Positions 11,240 through 23,379 of a DNA stretch of 64,000 nt are shown here, piece by piece (position 1 is the stretch's first letter; every line of letters starts with the position of its first letter). The notes beneath the pieces are model-generated. The model did no database searches. It was not told the DNA's origin and was given only the letters and a program-made list of their open reading frames with translations. This DNA is from Gari tellinella (Eukaryota; Mollusca; Bivalvia; Cardiida; Psammobiidae). The translations under genes were made by a program, and so were the position numbers. The stretch is taken from assembly GCA_922989275.2 (NCBI GenBank), contig OV277867.1:46182484-46246483 (forward strand). The letters are read 5' to 3'.

Positions 11240-11629
11240 TTTCAATTAGCTCCTTGTTTTCTGAAAACAAATATTTCAACACTAATAGCTGGTACTTAAA
11301 GCTAATCGACTTTATCCTTTCAACTTTTCTATAAAGCGATGGGCATTTTGTGACATAAAAGTAATTTTCGTAGAGCTGTGAAGTATGCTTTGTAGTTTTA
11401 GAAGTTTTGAAGTTTCATTTAAAAAATCTTTTGTAGTTTCTGTGAACCATTTAAGCAATATTGGTGAAGGACCTTTAGTAGTTTTGCCATGCCAAATATC
11501 AAAGCTCTGGCCATATATGTGTCAGAGAAGAAGACATTTGAAAACTTCGCTATATTTATAATTATATGATTCTATGTAAAACTGTGAGCCGGGGGTGCTG
11601 GTCTGTTTTACTCAGGGGGCATTATTGGT

Positions 11630-11768
11630 TATACAGTTTCTTCACAATGTACATTAGGAGTTGTTCCCCGGCTGAGGTAAATTATGTCGCCCAAGCTGTT
11701 AGCCGAGGGTTACATGGTTTTACCAGCCGGGAATAATCCCGATGTACACTGTGAAGAAACTTTATATT
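11630..11768. repeat. Large hairpin
   Basis: AGTTTCTTCACAATGTACAT near 11635 pairs with ATGTACACTGTGAAGAAACT near 11740, extending inward through CCCCGGCTGAGG / CCAGCCGGG. Family unknown. Confidence 0.6.
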
Positions 11769-12454
11769 GAATATATTATACTGCAAAGTTTTCACTGTTC
11801 AAACGAAATATTTCGGAATTTGTCGTGTATAGTGCTCATTGTAAACAGTAACAAAATCGCGCCAAAACAGATGACGTTGAGCGTAAATGACGTAATGTTT
11901 CTGACGGTTGTTATTGATAAGAAAGATGGGCACGCTCGTAGACGTCGGTGTCAAACTTCCCGGAAAAATTGACCTAGATATGCGACGGACTTTAACATAT
12001 GTAAAGGAATCACCATGCCAAATATCAAATATCTGCTCGCATCAGTTTTAGGGACGAAGATGTTTGAATATTCTAAATTTTAACTCATGGCCATGATTTA
12101 AACACCCTTGATAGAGAACCCGTATATGATGATTTATACCAAATATCTAAGCTCAAAGTAGTGTGGTTTCAGGCAAAGCAAATCCGTAAAACAATATATT
12201 TTAGCTCATGTGACCATTGATACAATTTGAAAGAAGATCATATAAAAACAAATACTGTCATGTTTGGTCAAAACCCGAGCGGAAGTTTAGGTGGAGATGT
12301 CGTTGTAAGAAAGTGTAAAACGGCGGACGGACGGACGGAAGGACGGACGACAGACACAGAATAACCAAAATAGTTCACAATGGCACTATGTACAGTTTGG
12401 GCTAAGAGCAGATCCAGACGATGCATCATTGTTCTTTTAGAGTTTGTGTGCGTG

Positions 12455-12930
12455 AGTAAGTGAGAGAGAGAGAAGGAGAGAGAGAGAGAGTATTAGTGAG
12501 TGAGAGAGAGACAGAGAGAGAGAGAGAGACATACACACAGACAGACAGACATACATACATACAGACTAACAGACACAGTGATAGGGAGAGAGAAAGAGAA
12601 GAGATAGATAGTAAGAGAGAGAGAGAGAGAAAGAGAGAGGATAGAAACATACATAGACAGACAGACAGACAGACAGACAGAGACTAAGAGACATAAACAG
12701 CGAGACAGAAAGACAGACAAGAAGGACAGACACGGCCAGTGATAGAAATGTACAGAGAAAAAGAGAGAGATACATGGAGAGAAATAAAGAGCGAGAGAGG
12801 GGGGGATAGACACCGACAGACAGAGGCAGAAACAGCGATACAAACAGAGAAAAAGAGAGAGTCAGAGCAGAGACAGAGCAGACTCAGCAGAGAGACAGAT
12901 ATACTGACAGGCAGCGAGAGCCCACTTTGT
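12455..12930. repeat. Purine-strand microsatellite (GA, ACAG, GATA)
   Basis: About 475 bp made of GA runs, ACAGACAG runs and ACATACAT runs, almost free of T on the plus strand. Long open frames here (Arg/Glu-rich or Ser/Leu-rich) are low-complexity artefacts. Confidence 0.95.
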
Positions 12931-13169
12931 AGTTAACAGAAGAGATTAGTGTAGTGATTAGCCATACGATAAATCCAAATATTCCACAATGAACATATTC
13001 GAATTCATTTAAAACTAAACTGTTTTAAACAACTTCATTTCAACAAAGCAATAAATATTACGCGCAGTGCACAAAAAAGAAACTTTTACCAAATACATGA
13101 ACATGTAGATCAAAAAACCATTTTACCGCTCAAGGCCGGATACGAAATGCATCTGCACGTGCCCTGCAT

Positions 13170-13413
13170 TAACCCCTTCACTCTCAATGACGCTTAAAAG
13201 CGCGATGGCAAACAGTTTGGATCCTGATCAGACGCCGCGTAACGCAGCGTCTGATCAGGACCCGAATTGTTCGACACTCGTATCGATATGTTTAAGTCAC
13301 ACAACATTTAATCTTACTACGAAGCGATCTTGCAAACAACATCATTGAAGCAGACGACAATGAAACGATGAAGGGGTAAAATTCTCACGAACATTTTGGT
13401 AGTGAAAGGGTTA
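13170..13413. mobile_element. Family E MITE
   Basis: TTAACCCCTTCACTCTCAAT to GTGAAAGGGTTAA, core GATCAGACGCCGCGTAACGC. Confidence 0.85.
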
Positions 13414-13650
13414 ATACTTTGCGCTATAAATCTGCGTGACTGTTGCGTTAACTTCCATTATGATTAATTTTAATCTTATGTAACTGTCAAATCTGCTTGA
13501 AACGCCTGTCTAAAATTTTGACAATAATGAAAAAAGAATAGTTTAAAACACACTGCTAACTTCCGTTTAAACGAAAAGAAACGCAAACACAATATAAAGT
13601 AGAACATGACAGGACAGTTTCTCGTATATATTGACGACTTATTCTAATCC

Positions 13651-13727
13651 GAATGGCAAACAGAATGAAGCCTGATCAGACGCCGAGTAAATCGGCGTCT
13701 GATCAGGCTTCAAACTGTTTGCAAAGA
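13651..13727. mobile_element. Core hairpin (GATCAGACGCCG type)
   Basis: GGCAAACAGAATGAAGCCTG ... CAGGCTTCAAACTGTTTGC, a near-perfect hairpin; outer arms not matched to a family. Confidence 0.7.
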
Positions 13728-14076
13728 ACATCTGTAGTTGGCGCATATACGTGCGTTTATTTGGGGGAGTAGTCTTCCCTCCCATGTTGTTACAATCACT
13801 CTCGTGTTGACCGACAATTCTTTGATTATCCCAAATTCAAAGGTTGGTAGTGGCCTTATTTATTTATTTTATTTTTTATTTGCCTTTTTGTGTAATTTCA
13901 AAAACATATTGTTCGTCTCTACAAAAATTCAACATAATGGTTAATGTTAAATGCACATGGCAGAAAGGTAAGATAAAGGCTAGATAATCAATCACCCATT
14001 TAATTACATGAATATATTTTATGGTTACTACAAGTATATCTAATTATGCTGTATATAAATTACTAGTAAGGCTATA

Positions 14077-14310
14077 CAATAAAACATTTCTATTAAGACA
14101 ACTTAATTGTGTTAATTAAAAGGTGTTAAAGGCAGGTGACTGCTTAAAGCAATGTAACAGAAAAACAGAAAGCTCCTAAAGGTGATTTCTGTTTTACTGT
14201 CACATTACTTTTAGCTGTCACCTGTCTTTCATACAATCAATAAGCCTTCGTTTAAGTGGTCGTATTAAGAAAGTTGTTCTTCAGTAAAACCTTTCTACTA
14301 CGACTCAAAT
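14077..14310. mobile_element. Family D MITE
   Basis: ACAATAAAACATTTCTATTA to CAGTAAAACC around the AAACAGAAAGCTCCT hairpin with GCAGGTGACTGCTTAAAGCA arms. Confidence 0.8.
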
Positions 14311-14452
14311 TGTTTAAATTAAAGTTACTGCGTAAAGCAAGGTGAGAGTAAAACATAAAACTACTTAAGGAACTTCTTGTTTTACTTTCACTTTGCTTTA
14401 AGCTGTGATCTAACTTTTTTGCAATGATCTTTCAGGGGTCGTTATAGATAAT
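14282..14452. mobile_element. Second family D MITE sharing an end
   Basis: CAGTAAAACCTTTCTACTAC arm followed by AAAGCAAGGTGAGAGTAAAA and its complement CTTTCACTTTGCTTTAAGC. Confidence 0.65.
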
Positions 14453-14697
14453 AATTATGTTTAGCTGTACTTGGACGAACTCTACTTACATGTCTGATGC
14501 ACTACCACAATCCAACTTCTAATTTATTATGGAAACTTTTAATTCAAAGCAAAAATTATTATGGCACACAGAATTAAATCCAAAGTCTATCTATTTTCAC
14601 ATACATGTGCAGATCAAGGTAGGTGGGGTGTTCCCATGATATGTTGACTAGTATGTATAGTTATCCAATACGTTTAATAGGGCAGCGCTGGACCGTT

Positions 14698-14946
14698 AAC
14701 TCTTTGAGCCCTAGTCCCGCATATAGGCGTCATTTTCAACTAGTATACATGTGCATGGTACACTTGTCCTGTGCAAACAGTGAAGACCCAGATCAGAGGG
14801 CTCCGAAAGGAGCCCTCTGATCCGGGTCTTCACTGTTTGTCTTTATGCCAAACATTGACAAAAACAACCCTTAAAAGTCAGAAATGGACTAGACTAAAAT
14901 GGAAACTGGAATTGTCCATTTAAAGTTTCAGGGAGGAAAGAGTTAA
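14698..14946. mobile_element. Family B MITE
   Basis: TTAACTCTTTGAGCCCTAGT to GGAGGAAAGAGTTAA, core CAGATCAGAGGGCTCCGAAA. Confidence 0.85.
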
Positions 14947-15597
14947 GGTCATCCCTTCCCCTAAAGTGCAAATCACCGATATGCAGCTGTAACTGTAATA
15001 AAGGCAAGTGGCAGCTTAATTTAAGATAAAATTAAGTTAGAAACCTTCAACACAAGCTTTCTGTGTGACCTTTAATTTCTTCTTCAGCTGCCATCTGCTT
15101 TTAACGCTAGTGATGAATATTCTATCGTGGTAAGTATAGGCAGTGAAGGTAGGCGCACTTTCAGGTGTTAAGTGGGTGGAAGGGGTTATGGGTCGGTCGG
15201 ACCCCACACCCTGAGAAATGCAGCTGGATTCGTGCATGCCATAGACCACGAACACTGTCATATGTTTGCTGATGAATTACAGAGGTGAAAGTTCAGGGAG
15301 ACAATGATATTTACAGCTCATGAAAACCATTATTTATCTATTTTTACCGACAATTATACATACCCTTTACCAAACAGTTTGTGCCTTCATTCTGAATACA
15401 AATTACCAATAAAGGCACTTTTTCAGTAAAACTGAATGCGCCTTAAGATGCATCTTTTTTCAGCCTGTTTTAAGCTACCATCAGCAATGATATTAGAGGA
15501 TACTTCTGATGCTCTATATTCATCAGTTTTGTCCGTGGAAGAATATATCAAATTTGTTAAAAGGAGTATTTACAAGCAGGCACCTTGTTGCTTTAGG

Positions 15598-15814
15598 TTA
15601 ACTCATTTGTGTCCACGATCCAATATATCGGACATAGGCAAACGGTGTAGACTCTGATCAGACGCCGCACTATGCTGTTTACACTGTTTGCTGATAGGAA
15701 GGTCAATATAAAACAAAAAGAAAATGAAAATTTTGACCAGGCATCCATTTGATAGAAAATGGACTTATCCAATATATAAGCATGGAAGAATCCACTGGAC
15801 ACACATGAGTTAAG
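15598..15814. mobile_element. Family A MITE with shortened core
   Basis: TTAACTCATTTGTGTCCACG to ACACATGAGTTAA; only one half of GATCAGACGCCGC remains. A degenerate family C remnant lies just left (15400-15590). Confidence 0.75.
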
Positions 15815-15819
15815 CAACC

Positions 15820-16755
15820 TGTGACTATATAATGTGTGATGGTTTCAATCCTTTAAACCATCTACAGCGTCGAGTTTCCAAATTTTTTACTTAGTGTTCA
15901 TCCGCTAAAGAAAGCAAAACTCAATGCTATGGTAGGGTATTATCTACTCCTTAAAAAACTCGATTAATTTTGATATCTGTATTAGAAGCAAGATCGATTA
16001 AACAAATAAACTTCCAGTGAAAAAACATGACAACCTGGTAGAATCTACTTTCACTTTCTCCGAACGAATAGTTTCAAGTGAGTGGCACCGAGGATATCGC
16101 CGCGGTCGATTCAGCGGCTGTTGATTCATTGCGATTGGTTAATGAAGTTTAAAGACTATATGTATAGAGATAACCTCCGAAAAGTACTTGAAAAAAATAT
16201 TCACGTGTTTCATGAAATCATTTACAAAATAGGGCTAAGGCTATACCCGGGTTTCAAACTATATATAGTACTATTCAATGTTTAAAGTTCTCGGTATATG
16301 TAAATATATATACAGATAACTTTATTTTAAATATTTTCAAATCCTACTATCAAATACACTTTAATAGAAATAGTGGTCACTAAGAGGTTTCTCTATAAGT
16401 AAACCCCTGTTTTTCGCTCCATACCTAACTGGCTATAGAGAAAACTCACCCCTTTTAAAATTTTAGAATGTTCCAATATAAAAACAACTTGGACAGGTCA
16501 AAAGAAAACACTAATAAACATGCAAACAGTTTGACACTCGTAAGATGATATTTTAAAAAAAAAAATACATTTACCTTTACTTAGCATTGCTGAAGGCCGT
16601 ATATGTAGCAGAAAACGGACACTTAATTCAAACCCTCTGCACGTCTCATATGTGCTTGTAGTGTATTCCTTGCGGTTTGTATGTAACCTATGTATATGTC
16701 TAATAAATTCAAAACAAGAACATGAAAAAAAATTCCTTTAGGGTCTATTTTACCT
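15820..16755. other. Unassigned intergenic stretch
   Basis: AT-rich; short open frames without motif. An isolated GCAAACAGTTTGACACTCGT (16520-16540) is an orphan MITE arm. Confidence 0.3.
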
Positions 16756-16756
16756 C

Positions 16757-17000
16757 TGTACAGTGGAGAAAACGTTATTATTTCCCAATAAACGCGTTTA
16801 AGCTAAAACTATTATTTCCATAGCAAACAGTTTGGAGTCAGATCAGACACCTGGTAACCCGGCGTCTGATCTGGCTCCAAACTGTTTGCCACTCAGATAA
16901 AAAGCTATAATTAGAAATTAAAAAAAAATCATTATTTCCTACATTTTAGCGATTTGCGTTTGCGTTTAAACAGGAAAGAATGAAGTTTTCTCCACTGTAT
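16757..17000. mobile_element. Family N MITE
   Basis: TACAGTGGAGAAAACGTTAT to TTTTCTCCACTGTA, with AAACGCGTTTAAGC and GCGTTTAAACAGG inner arms and a GATCAGACACC/GGCGTCTGATC core. Confidence 0.85.
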
Positions 17001-17457
17001 ATGTATAATAAGAAACTCTTATTATACATAAACAGTGGTGACATAGACAAAAATATGTTTAAAAATCAATTTATTTTACATAATACAGAGGTAACATACA
17101 ACCAACAATTAATACAACACAAACACCTGTGGCACGCTGTATATAGTATGCTTGCCGCCATGGATTTTTGCGGTGACAGTTGCGTGCAGTGTTGATCACA
17201 TTATCTCACTGTTTCATCTAGATCCAAATTGTTTTAAAACTGGGACGGATACACTGGATATACCACAACCCCCTTATTATTACTGCTTTGCTAGTTTTAT
17301 TCAACTGATCTCAACGTATGGCATGGTATGCTTATTATCATAATATTAGTAATATGTGCTGCATTTGAGTATGTTTATCACGTTTGCATTTTATGCTCAC
17401 TTAATACTACCAAACTGACACCAACCGTCACGTTTTTATGTATATTGTATTGATTAT

Positions 17458-17707
17458 ACAGTGGAGAATATGTTATTCTTTCCCAATAAACGCGTTTACG
17501 CTAAAACTATTATTTGCAGTGTAAACAGTTTGGAGCTAGATCAGACGCCGGGTAACCCGGCGTCTGATCAGGCTCCGAACTGTTTGCCACCAAGATAAAC
17601 AAGAATTATCAGAATTGTCCCAAAGTTGTTCTTTTCTACGTTTTAGTGCTTCGCGTTTGCGTACTTTTGCGTTTAAACGGGAAAGAATAACAGATTCTCC
17701 ACTGTAA
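17458..17707. mobile_element. Family N MITE
   Basis: TACAGTGGAGAATATGTTAT to GATTCTCCACTGTA, core GATCAGACGCCGGGTAACCC. Other family N copies: 44635-44775 (partial), 46698-46949, 63769-63960 (partial). Confidence 0.88.
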
Positions 17708-17721
17708 ACTGTCACCTGTAA

Positions 17722-18132
17722 GTACAGCGAAACCGCTATATTACGACCACTTAAACGAAGGCTTATATATTGTATAAAGTACTTGTGATTGCTGAAAGCA
17801 AGATAATAGTAAAACAGATTTAGCTCTTCAAGGAGCAGTTACCTGTTGTACACATCTAATAATAAGCTCAATTTAGCGGTCATAATAGAAAGGTTTTACT
17901 GTATATGATGTAAATATAGTAAACTCTCTCTATTGTGACCACTAAAAAGAAGGCTAACTGATTGTACAGAAACAGGCGACAGCTAAAAGCAAGGTGGCAG
18001 TAAAACAGAAAGCCCATTAAGAGCTTTCTGTTTTACTGTCTACTTGCTTGAAGCTGCCACCTGTCGATTGTTCAACCAGTTTTCCGTCACTTTAGTGGTG
18101 GTAGACCTAATAGAGATTTTACTTCACTATAC
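17722..18132. mobile_element. Two adjacent family D MITEs
   Basis: 17722-17902 is diverged; 17918-18132 keeps ACAGAAAGCCCATTAAGAGC hairpin arms and ends TTTACTTCACTATA. Confidence 0.75.
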
Positions 18133-18332
18133 ATATACACGTAGTCTATTTTTAACTGTAATCTTGATTTTAGAGAAAAGAAAGAAAATAAAAACGAGAA
18201 TCACATCAACCAACTGCTTCATCCGGATCCAACCTGCTTTGAAACAGGAATGGTACGTATTACAAGACAATGGAGATATATAAATTCCTGAGCATTACTG
18301 CAGACGACAAATTTAGCAGAAGATATTCCCAT

Positions 18333-18540
18333 TTAACCCATTTGTGCCTAGCGTCCCATGAAATGGACATAGGCAAACAGTGTAGACTCTGATCAAACGC
18401 CACATAATGCGGCGTCTGCTCAGAGTCTACACTGTTTGATAACAGGAATTTCAATATAACAAAAAAAAAATGAAGATTTAGATCAGGCACCCCTTACATC
18501 AAAAATGGACTTATCCACTATATAAGCATGGCAGAATCAA
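18333..18540. mobile_element. Family A MITE
   Basis: TTAACCCATTTGTGCCTAGC start, core GATCAAACGCCACATAATGC / GCGGCGTCTGCTCAGAG, reversed relative to 10856. Confidence 0.82.
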
Positions 18541-18584
18541 CCTTTGCATAAATCGGTCATACTTTATCATACCATATGCCAAAC

Positions 18585-18652
18585 AGTTTGTATCAAGATC
18601 AGACGCCGCGTAACGCGGCGTCTGATCTGGATCAAAACTGTTTGCAACTATT
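18585..18652. mobile_element. Core hairpin (GATCAGACGCCG type)
   Basis: GCCAAACAGTTTGTATCAAG ... GGATCAAAACTGTTTGCAAC with GACGCCGCGTAACGCGGCGTC centre. Confidence 0.75.
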
Positions 18653-18811
18653 ATGTTAATCGTGATCGGCAGGCAAAGGTTAAACCGCGTAAAGGTAGTT
18701 GATAGAAGTATTAATGATAGTAAGTTTTCATTCTGTCAGTTATGGGTGAAAAACCTCTTCAGCTTCCCACGGCACGTGCAGAGATGATATACCATCATAA
18801 CAAAACAAACT

Positions 18812-19020
18812 ACAGTAAAACCCCTCTATTACGACCTACAAATCATGTTAAGTATTAGGTGTTAAGACAGGTGACCGCTTAATGCAAGGTGACCGTAAAA
18901 CAGAAAGCTCCTATAGGAGCTTTCTGTTTTACAGTAACCTTTCTTTAAGCTGTCACCTGTCTTTAAAACAATCAATTAGCCTTCGTTTTAGTGGCCGTAA
19001 TAGAGAGGTTTAACTGTATT
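18812..19020. mobile_element. Family D MITE
   Basis: TACAGTAAAACCCCTCTATT to AGAGAGGTTTAACTGTA around GAAAGCTCCTATAGGAGCTT. A diverged second copy follows to about 19145. Confidence 0.88.
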
Positions 19021-19159
19021 GAATAATAAACAAAACCCTCTAACACGATCACTGAAAAGAAAGCTAATTTACTGTGCAGTCACTTCTGCATCAGATAACA
19101 AATAAGTAACATTATTTAGTGGTCGTAAAAGAGAGTTTTTACTGTACCTAAATACATGT

Positions 19160-19730
19160 ATTCGATCAAGGGGACACTAATTCTGCAGAATTAAATGTCC
19201 CACCAGTCCCCGCTCTGCATATAAGTCCAATTATCTAGACTTTTAAAATAAATTATTTTAAAAGGGCCATAACCCACACATATTGTGCAGCATATCATGT
19301 TTTGTGGTCGAACACGAAATGGGCATTGCGTTTTCCTCTTTGATTATGCGATGACAAGAAGCATTTGATACTCAATGATTACATGCTCATTGAAAGAATA
19401 TTAGGTGGTTGGATAATTGAATAGTGCTACGTCTGTAGTGCCTAAAATGACATCTACACAACTGCTATGGCTTCTGATTAGCCATCGAAAACATCTGCTT
19501 GCGATGTTTTGTCTGGTTAGCGAATCTTTCTCCTTATCCGTCTCTAAAATATCTGTGTAAAACAATATCTTACGCATAAATTTTGAGGTGATAGACTTCG
19601 AAGGTTTTCTCTATAATGCTGCACCGTTTGGTAGACTAAGTCCTATCTTTAATTTCTTTACTGTTGCTCTTAGGACTCTTTTACTTTTTAACATATTTTG
19701 TGGCTAACGACTTATTTATTTATATATAGA
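19160..19730. other. Unassigned intergenic stretch
   Basis: No motif-bearing frame and no obvious repeat. Confidence 0.3.
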
Positions 19731-19734
19731 GGAT

Positions 19735-20020
19735 CTTGCATGAGTGCTCATTATTTCTAATTTCTAATAAACGAGTTGACTAAAACAGTATGACGCGAGT
19801 CTTGGCGAACGTCATTTTCATTTTAGTTAACGTGTTTATTAAAAATGATAAATAATGAGCACGAATATAAGACTCGATTTTAAGCACCTATTAAATCAAT
19901 TGAAGCCGTATTTTGTAGACCCTCTACTACAATAGTTTTCCGCCAAAACGTGCCGTCGTTTATGTATGTCATCGCAAAAGATGGCATTTGGTGTCCAGCT
20001 ACATGTAGCGCTTGTGGACG
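19735..20020. mobile_element. Family J element, copy 2 (inverted relative to copy 1)
   Basis: GAGGATCTTGCATGAGTGCT, hairpin arms TAATAAACGAGTTGACTAAA / TTTAGTTAACGTGTTTATTA and the CACCTATTAAATCAATTGAA block match 7860-8100 read in reverse. Confidence 0.65.
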
Positions 20021-20754
20021 GGTTGGACCGGAGTCCAAAAAAAACGATGTTCCGCAAGTGAACTCGATATTGTTACTGTATTTACTATGTTTTATGTCCC
20101 GTCTTGTGTTCTGTTTGGTTCGTTTTGTATTGTTAAATGGTTTATGTTCATGGTGTGCGGCCCAGTTTGTGGAATTACAGTCTGCAGTTCCTGTATTATA
20201 TTTTCTCCCATTTTTGTCTGTTCTACAATGCAGATATCATACAACTCTGTCTTTTTATCTAGTTAAATTAAATGTTGAATTCCTCTCTGCTCTTCTGACT
20301 ACCCCAACACTGAAATCCTAGATTTGCTCTTGTCTCGAATGTCTGAAAATGACAATACATTCTCAATCGACAACGTATGCATGAACTTTAATGTTTGTCT
20401 TTTTCATCTTATTCCACCTACAACACCGTGTCATCTTCGATTCGTTTATGCTTGAGGGTTTGAAATAAAATAACGATACTTGTCAATCCCTCCTTCCTAG
20501 CTCCCTCCCTCCCTCCCTACCTCGCTCACTGATTTCTCCCGGACCATACTTGTCGTTACTCATGCCTCCTATATTGATGGATAAATCACGGACTCTAATC
20601 GCGTACTCATGAAATCGGACTCTTTCCTCCTCATTATCACGCTGATTTTCTTGATTTGCTCTTGCATTCAATGCATGTAATAAAATGCCGACTGTTCCAT
20701 TTATGTATGCGCATCTCAACCCAGGGCTTTTCGGATTTTCCGAAATATTCGAAT

Positions 20755-20850
20755 ATTTATCCTAGCAGATGGTAGATTAAAGCAGGCTGAAAGTGGAGCC
20801 GAATGCGCATTAATGGTCACTCTGCTTTAATTTGAACATGATTTAAGTAA
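20755..20850. mobile_element. Family C core remnant
   Basis: TTAAAGCAGGCTGAAAGTGG arm and the complementary CACTCTGCTTTAATTTGAAC. Confidence 0.5.
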
Positions 20851-21286
20851 TCGCGCTTGAAAAAATGAAAAATCGGAAATCTTTAGATTTTTCATGACAA
20901 GCTAATGGCAGCCCTGTAAACCACACTGGTACTCTCTTACATTCCATCATACCCCGCATAACATATTGTCATTTCAAACACACCCTTGTCTTATCTGAAA
21001 ATGAATATCAGTTTCATGTAATTGTCTTGGTTTTTAGTCTAACATTGGCTAACTTTTCTTCAAGTCTATCAAATGGAGCATACTATGAATACTATTTAAA
21101 TATAGTATTATGTTTATTAAGTCAGTCGAAAAAGAACAAAGAGCTGTGATATGTAAACAATTTATTAATGTCATCTGCAATTCCATTTTATAACAACGAA
21201 GGTTTTTTAATTGCTTGATTATTATACAATGATCCAGCGAGGTTGCGTGGCAGTAGTTGCGGCTGTAAGACATATATACTACTCAA

Positions 21287-21635
21287 AGTTTGCTAAGCAC
21301 TAAGGGTAAAATCTCCATAGGTACCAATGCATTGACCCTATCATATCTCAACACATAACTTCTAACAGTTTTGTTCGGTTTCTTTAAAACTTGGAGATGT
21401 TTTGGCCAAAGGCTTATTTTACAGAATCTGATACACTTGTTCAGGTTCTGTAGGCGATACCTGAGGAAATTATAAAAATATGAAATTTCTGAGATTTCAC
21501 CAAAATTTTCAAATCCACTGAATCCTTCCTTTAAATGTAAATAAAGATGTCATAAAGGGTACACTTGAACATTGAAAGGTAAAACATTGTTTTTACCAAC
21601 GAATAACGTCTCTAAGAACATTACAATGTAGATTT
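21287..21635. repeat. Family K element, copy 1
   Basis: GCTAAGCACTAAGGGTAAAA through AACATTGTTTTTACCAACG; the same order of blocks recurs at 30107-30500. Confidence 0.7.
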
Positions 21636-21739
21636 CAATTAATTTTGATTTTTTGTGTGAATTCTCAGAAATTTTACAATACTTAATCCAAACCGCTTGC
21701 CATGTACTGTACCATGCTCCCGGCATACAGTAGCCCCCC

Positions 21740-22080
21740 GACTCCCTCCTCACGACAATGATTACCGCTGTTCCCCAAACATGACAATTGTGTCTTACCC
21801 TGTCACTGCTGCAATATCGTCTGCTTAAAATTGTGGTCTGCTATTTTTTTTATCAAAGTTATGTGTTAGTGGATATTTTGACAGAATAAAATATAGTGAC
21901 AAGTTACAAACAGCTTGAATCAAGATCAGACGCCGCGTAACAGGGATTCTGATTTGGATTCAAGTTGTTTGCAAATGTAAGACAAGTCTTTATTTTCCCT
22001 CCCTAAAACAACTCCCTTCGAACAACATCGCCAACCGTTGACTCTCATTTCCTGTTGTTGTAGAGTGGGAGTACTGTAGT
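21740..22080. mobile_element. Family L MITE
   Basis: GCAATATCGTCTGCTTAAAA and ACAAACAGCTTGAATCAAGA blocks, damaged GATCAGACGCCGCGTAACAG core, CTCCCTTCGAACAACA arm. Matches 33960-34320. Confidence 0.7.
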
Positions 22081-22117
22081 TATAATTATTATGAAAATGA
22101 AAGTGTTTAATGAAACT

Positions 22118-22316
22118 ATAGTCGAACTTCGATATCTCGAACTCGGTTAAGTCGAACATGCCCGCATTTCAAAGTTAAAACGCGGCTAAGCCGCGTTTTA
22201 ACTTTGAAACACGGGTATTTTCACATAAACCAAGCTTGAAATAAGTCAAAGTCATGTTTCGGAATATCGGATAATTCGAGTCAAGCGAGATCGAGATATC
22301 GAAGTTTGATTGTATG
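22118..22316. mobile_element. Family F MITE (pogo/Tigger-like ends)
   Basis: Arm TAGTCGAACTTCGATATCTC is repeated inverted as GAGATATCGAAGTTTGATTG; centre is TTTCAAAGTTAAAACGCGGC and its complement. Other copies at 58588-58790, 60495-60670 and partly 62995-63115. Confidence 0.85.
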
Positions 22317-22844
22317 TTTTCTTTGACGACACGAGTAAGATGTTCGATGTAAACGAGTTGGAACTTTCAATATTCAATATTCAAATGTTTATGGTAGGAC
22401 GAATCATTGTTTTTACGAAGCCATATTAGATCTACCGCTTCTCTCCAAACTCTCGACTGAACAGTGAACATAAACGTGACATAAACTGGAAAATAATAAA
22501 TACTTAAAAATATTGACATACTTTATGTATTTTATTAAAACTTCACAGAAGCAACATCACGAATAAAATGTGTCGACAGTTTATTAAGAAAAGCAATGGG
22601 TGCCTGTTTGTATTCATGAGAAATAAAGACATAAAATGATTGGAAAATACATAACTAAATATGAATCGTGCTAGCGATTAATGCTTTATATTTTCCGTAG
22701 CTCATGAGAATGACAATGTTATGTGATTTCTTTATGTTTACATAACGTTTTCTGCCTACTAGTTAACACCAAATCTTGCCATTTTAGGTGAAAAGTGAAA
22801 CACTGTACAAAGAGAGACAAATACGGCTAACATAAATAAAAGCT

Positions 22845-23379
22845 TTATCGTACATATTGTGGTAAATAATTATCCTTCATGCGTAACTGTTTTGCGACGA
22901 CACGTTTCGCCACAGGGTTCATGTATTTTGGCATATTGATTGAACCCAGTTTCGGATATTGGGATGAGTACTTATCTGGCATGCTTGGGACAAAATCAAA
23001 TGGCGTGTAAGAGGGTGAAATGACGTGTAACTGGTCATGTGATGACGTAAGGGATCTGTCTCTGTATGTGCCTCGAGAACTTCTTCTCGATGGTGTCCGA
23101 CGTCTTGAAAAGCGACCAGCTTGTGAAATTTCTTTCAGATAGGACATTCTTCTTTGACTTCGACCTCGTGTGTGATACGGATAAGAGTTCGAAACTTTCG
23201 AGCGGCGCTTTGTTGACAGACCTGTTTTGGGAATATCTCTCGGATAAGACCGTCTTCTTGGGCCTGGGCGCCGGCGTCCAGCTTTTCCTCCACCTATTTC
23301 ACCCTGATAAGCCCGAGGCGGTATACCCGGTTGTATAAAGTTTGCTTCTATGACCCTGTCACGTACAGGCGTCGTGAAT
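22845..23379 (-). CDS. Gene B exon 9 (end of CA domain and basic tail)
   Basis: 535 bp including the stop. Starts FTTPVRDRVIEANF, the counterpart of the RPAQPLKNRQIKASF end of CA II, then about 160 residues of tail: Gly/Arg-rich KAGRRRPGPRRRS, RGRSQRRMS, RRRTPSRRSSRGTYRDRS, then an uncharged-to-aromatic stretch and the conserved end LGSINMPKYMN. Several dibasic sites could be processed (inference). Confidence 0.92.

Noticed and set aside
12426..12936. Several Arg/Glu-rich and Ser/Leu-rich open frames
   Set aside because: Translations of a GA/ACAG microsatellite, open in many frames at once.
13651..13727. Perfect hairpins as rho-independent terminators or microRNA genes
   Set aside because: Eukaryotic context, and the hairpins recur dozens of times with family-specific arms, so they are MITE cores.
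20483..20719. Minus-strand open frame of 78 codons rich in charged residues
   Set aside because: No recognised motif, no splice context, and its end runs into CCCTCCCT repeats; support is too weak.
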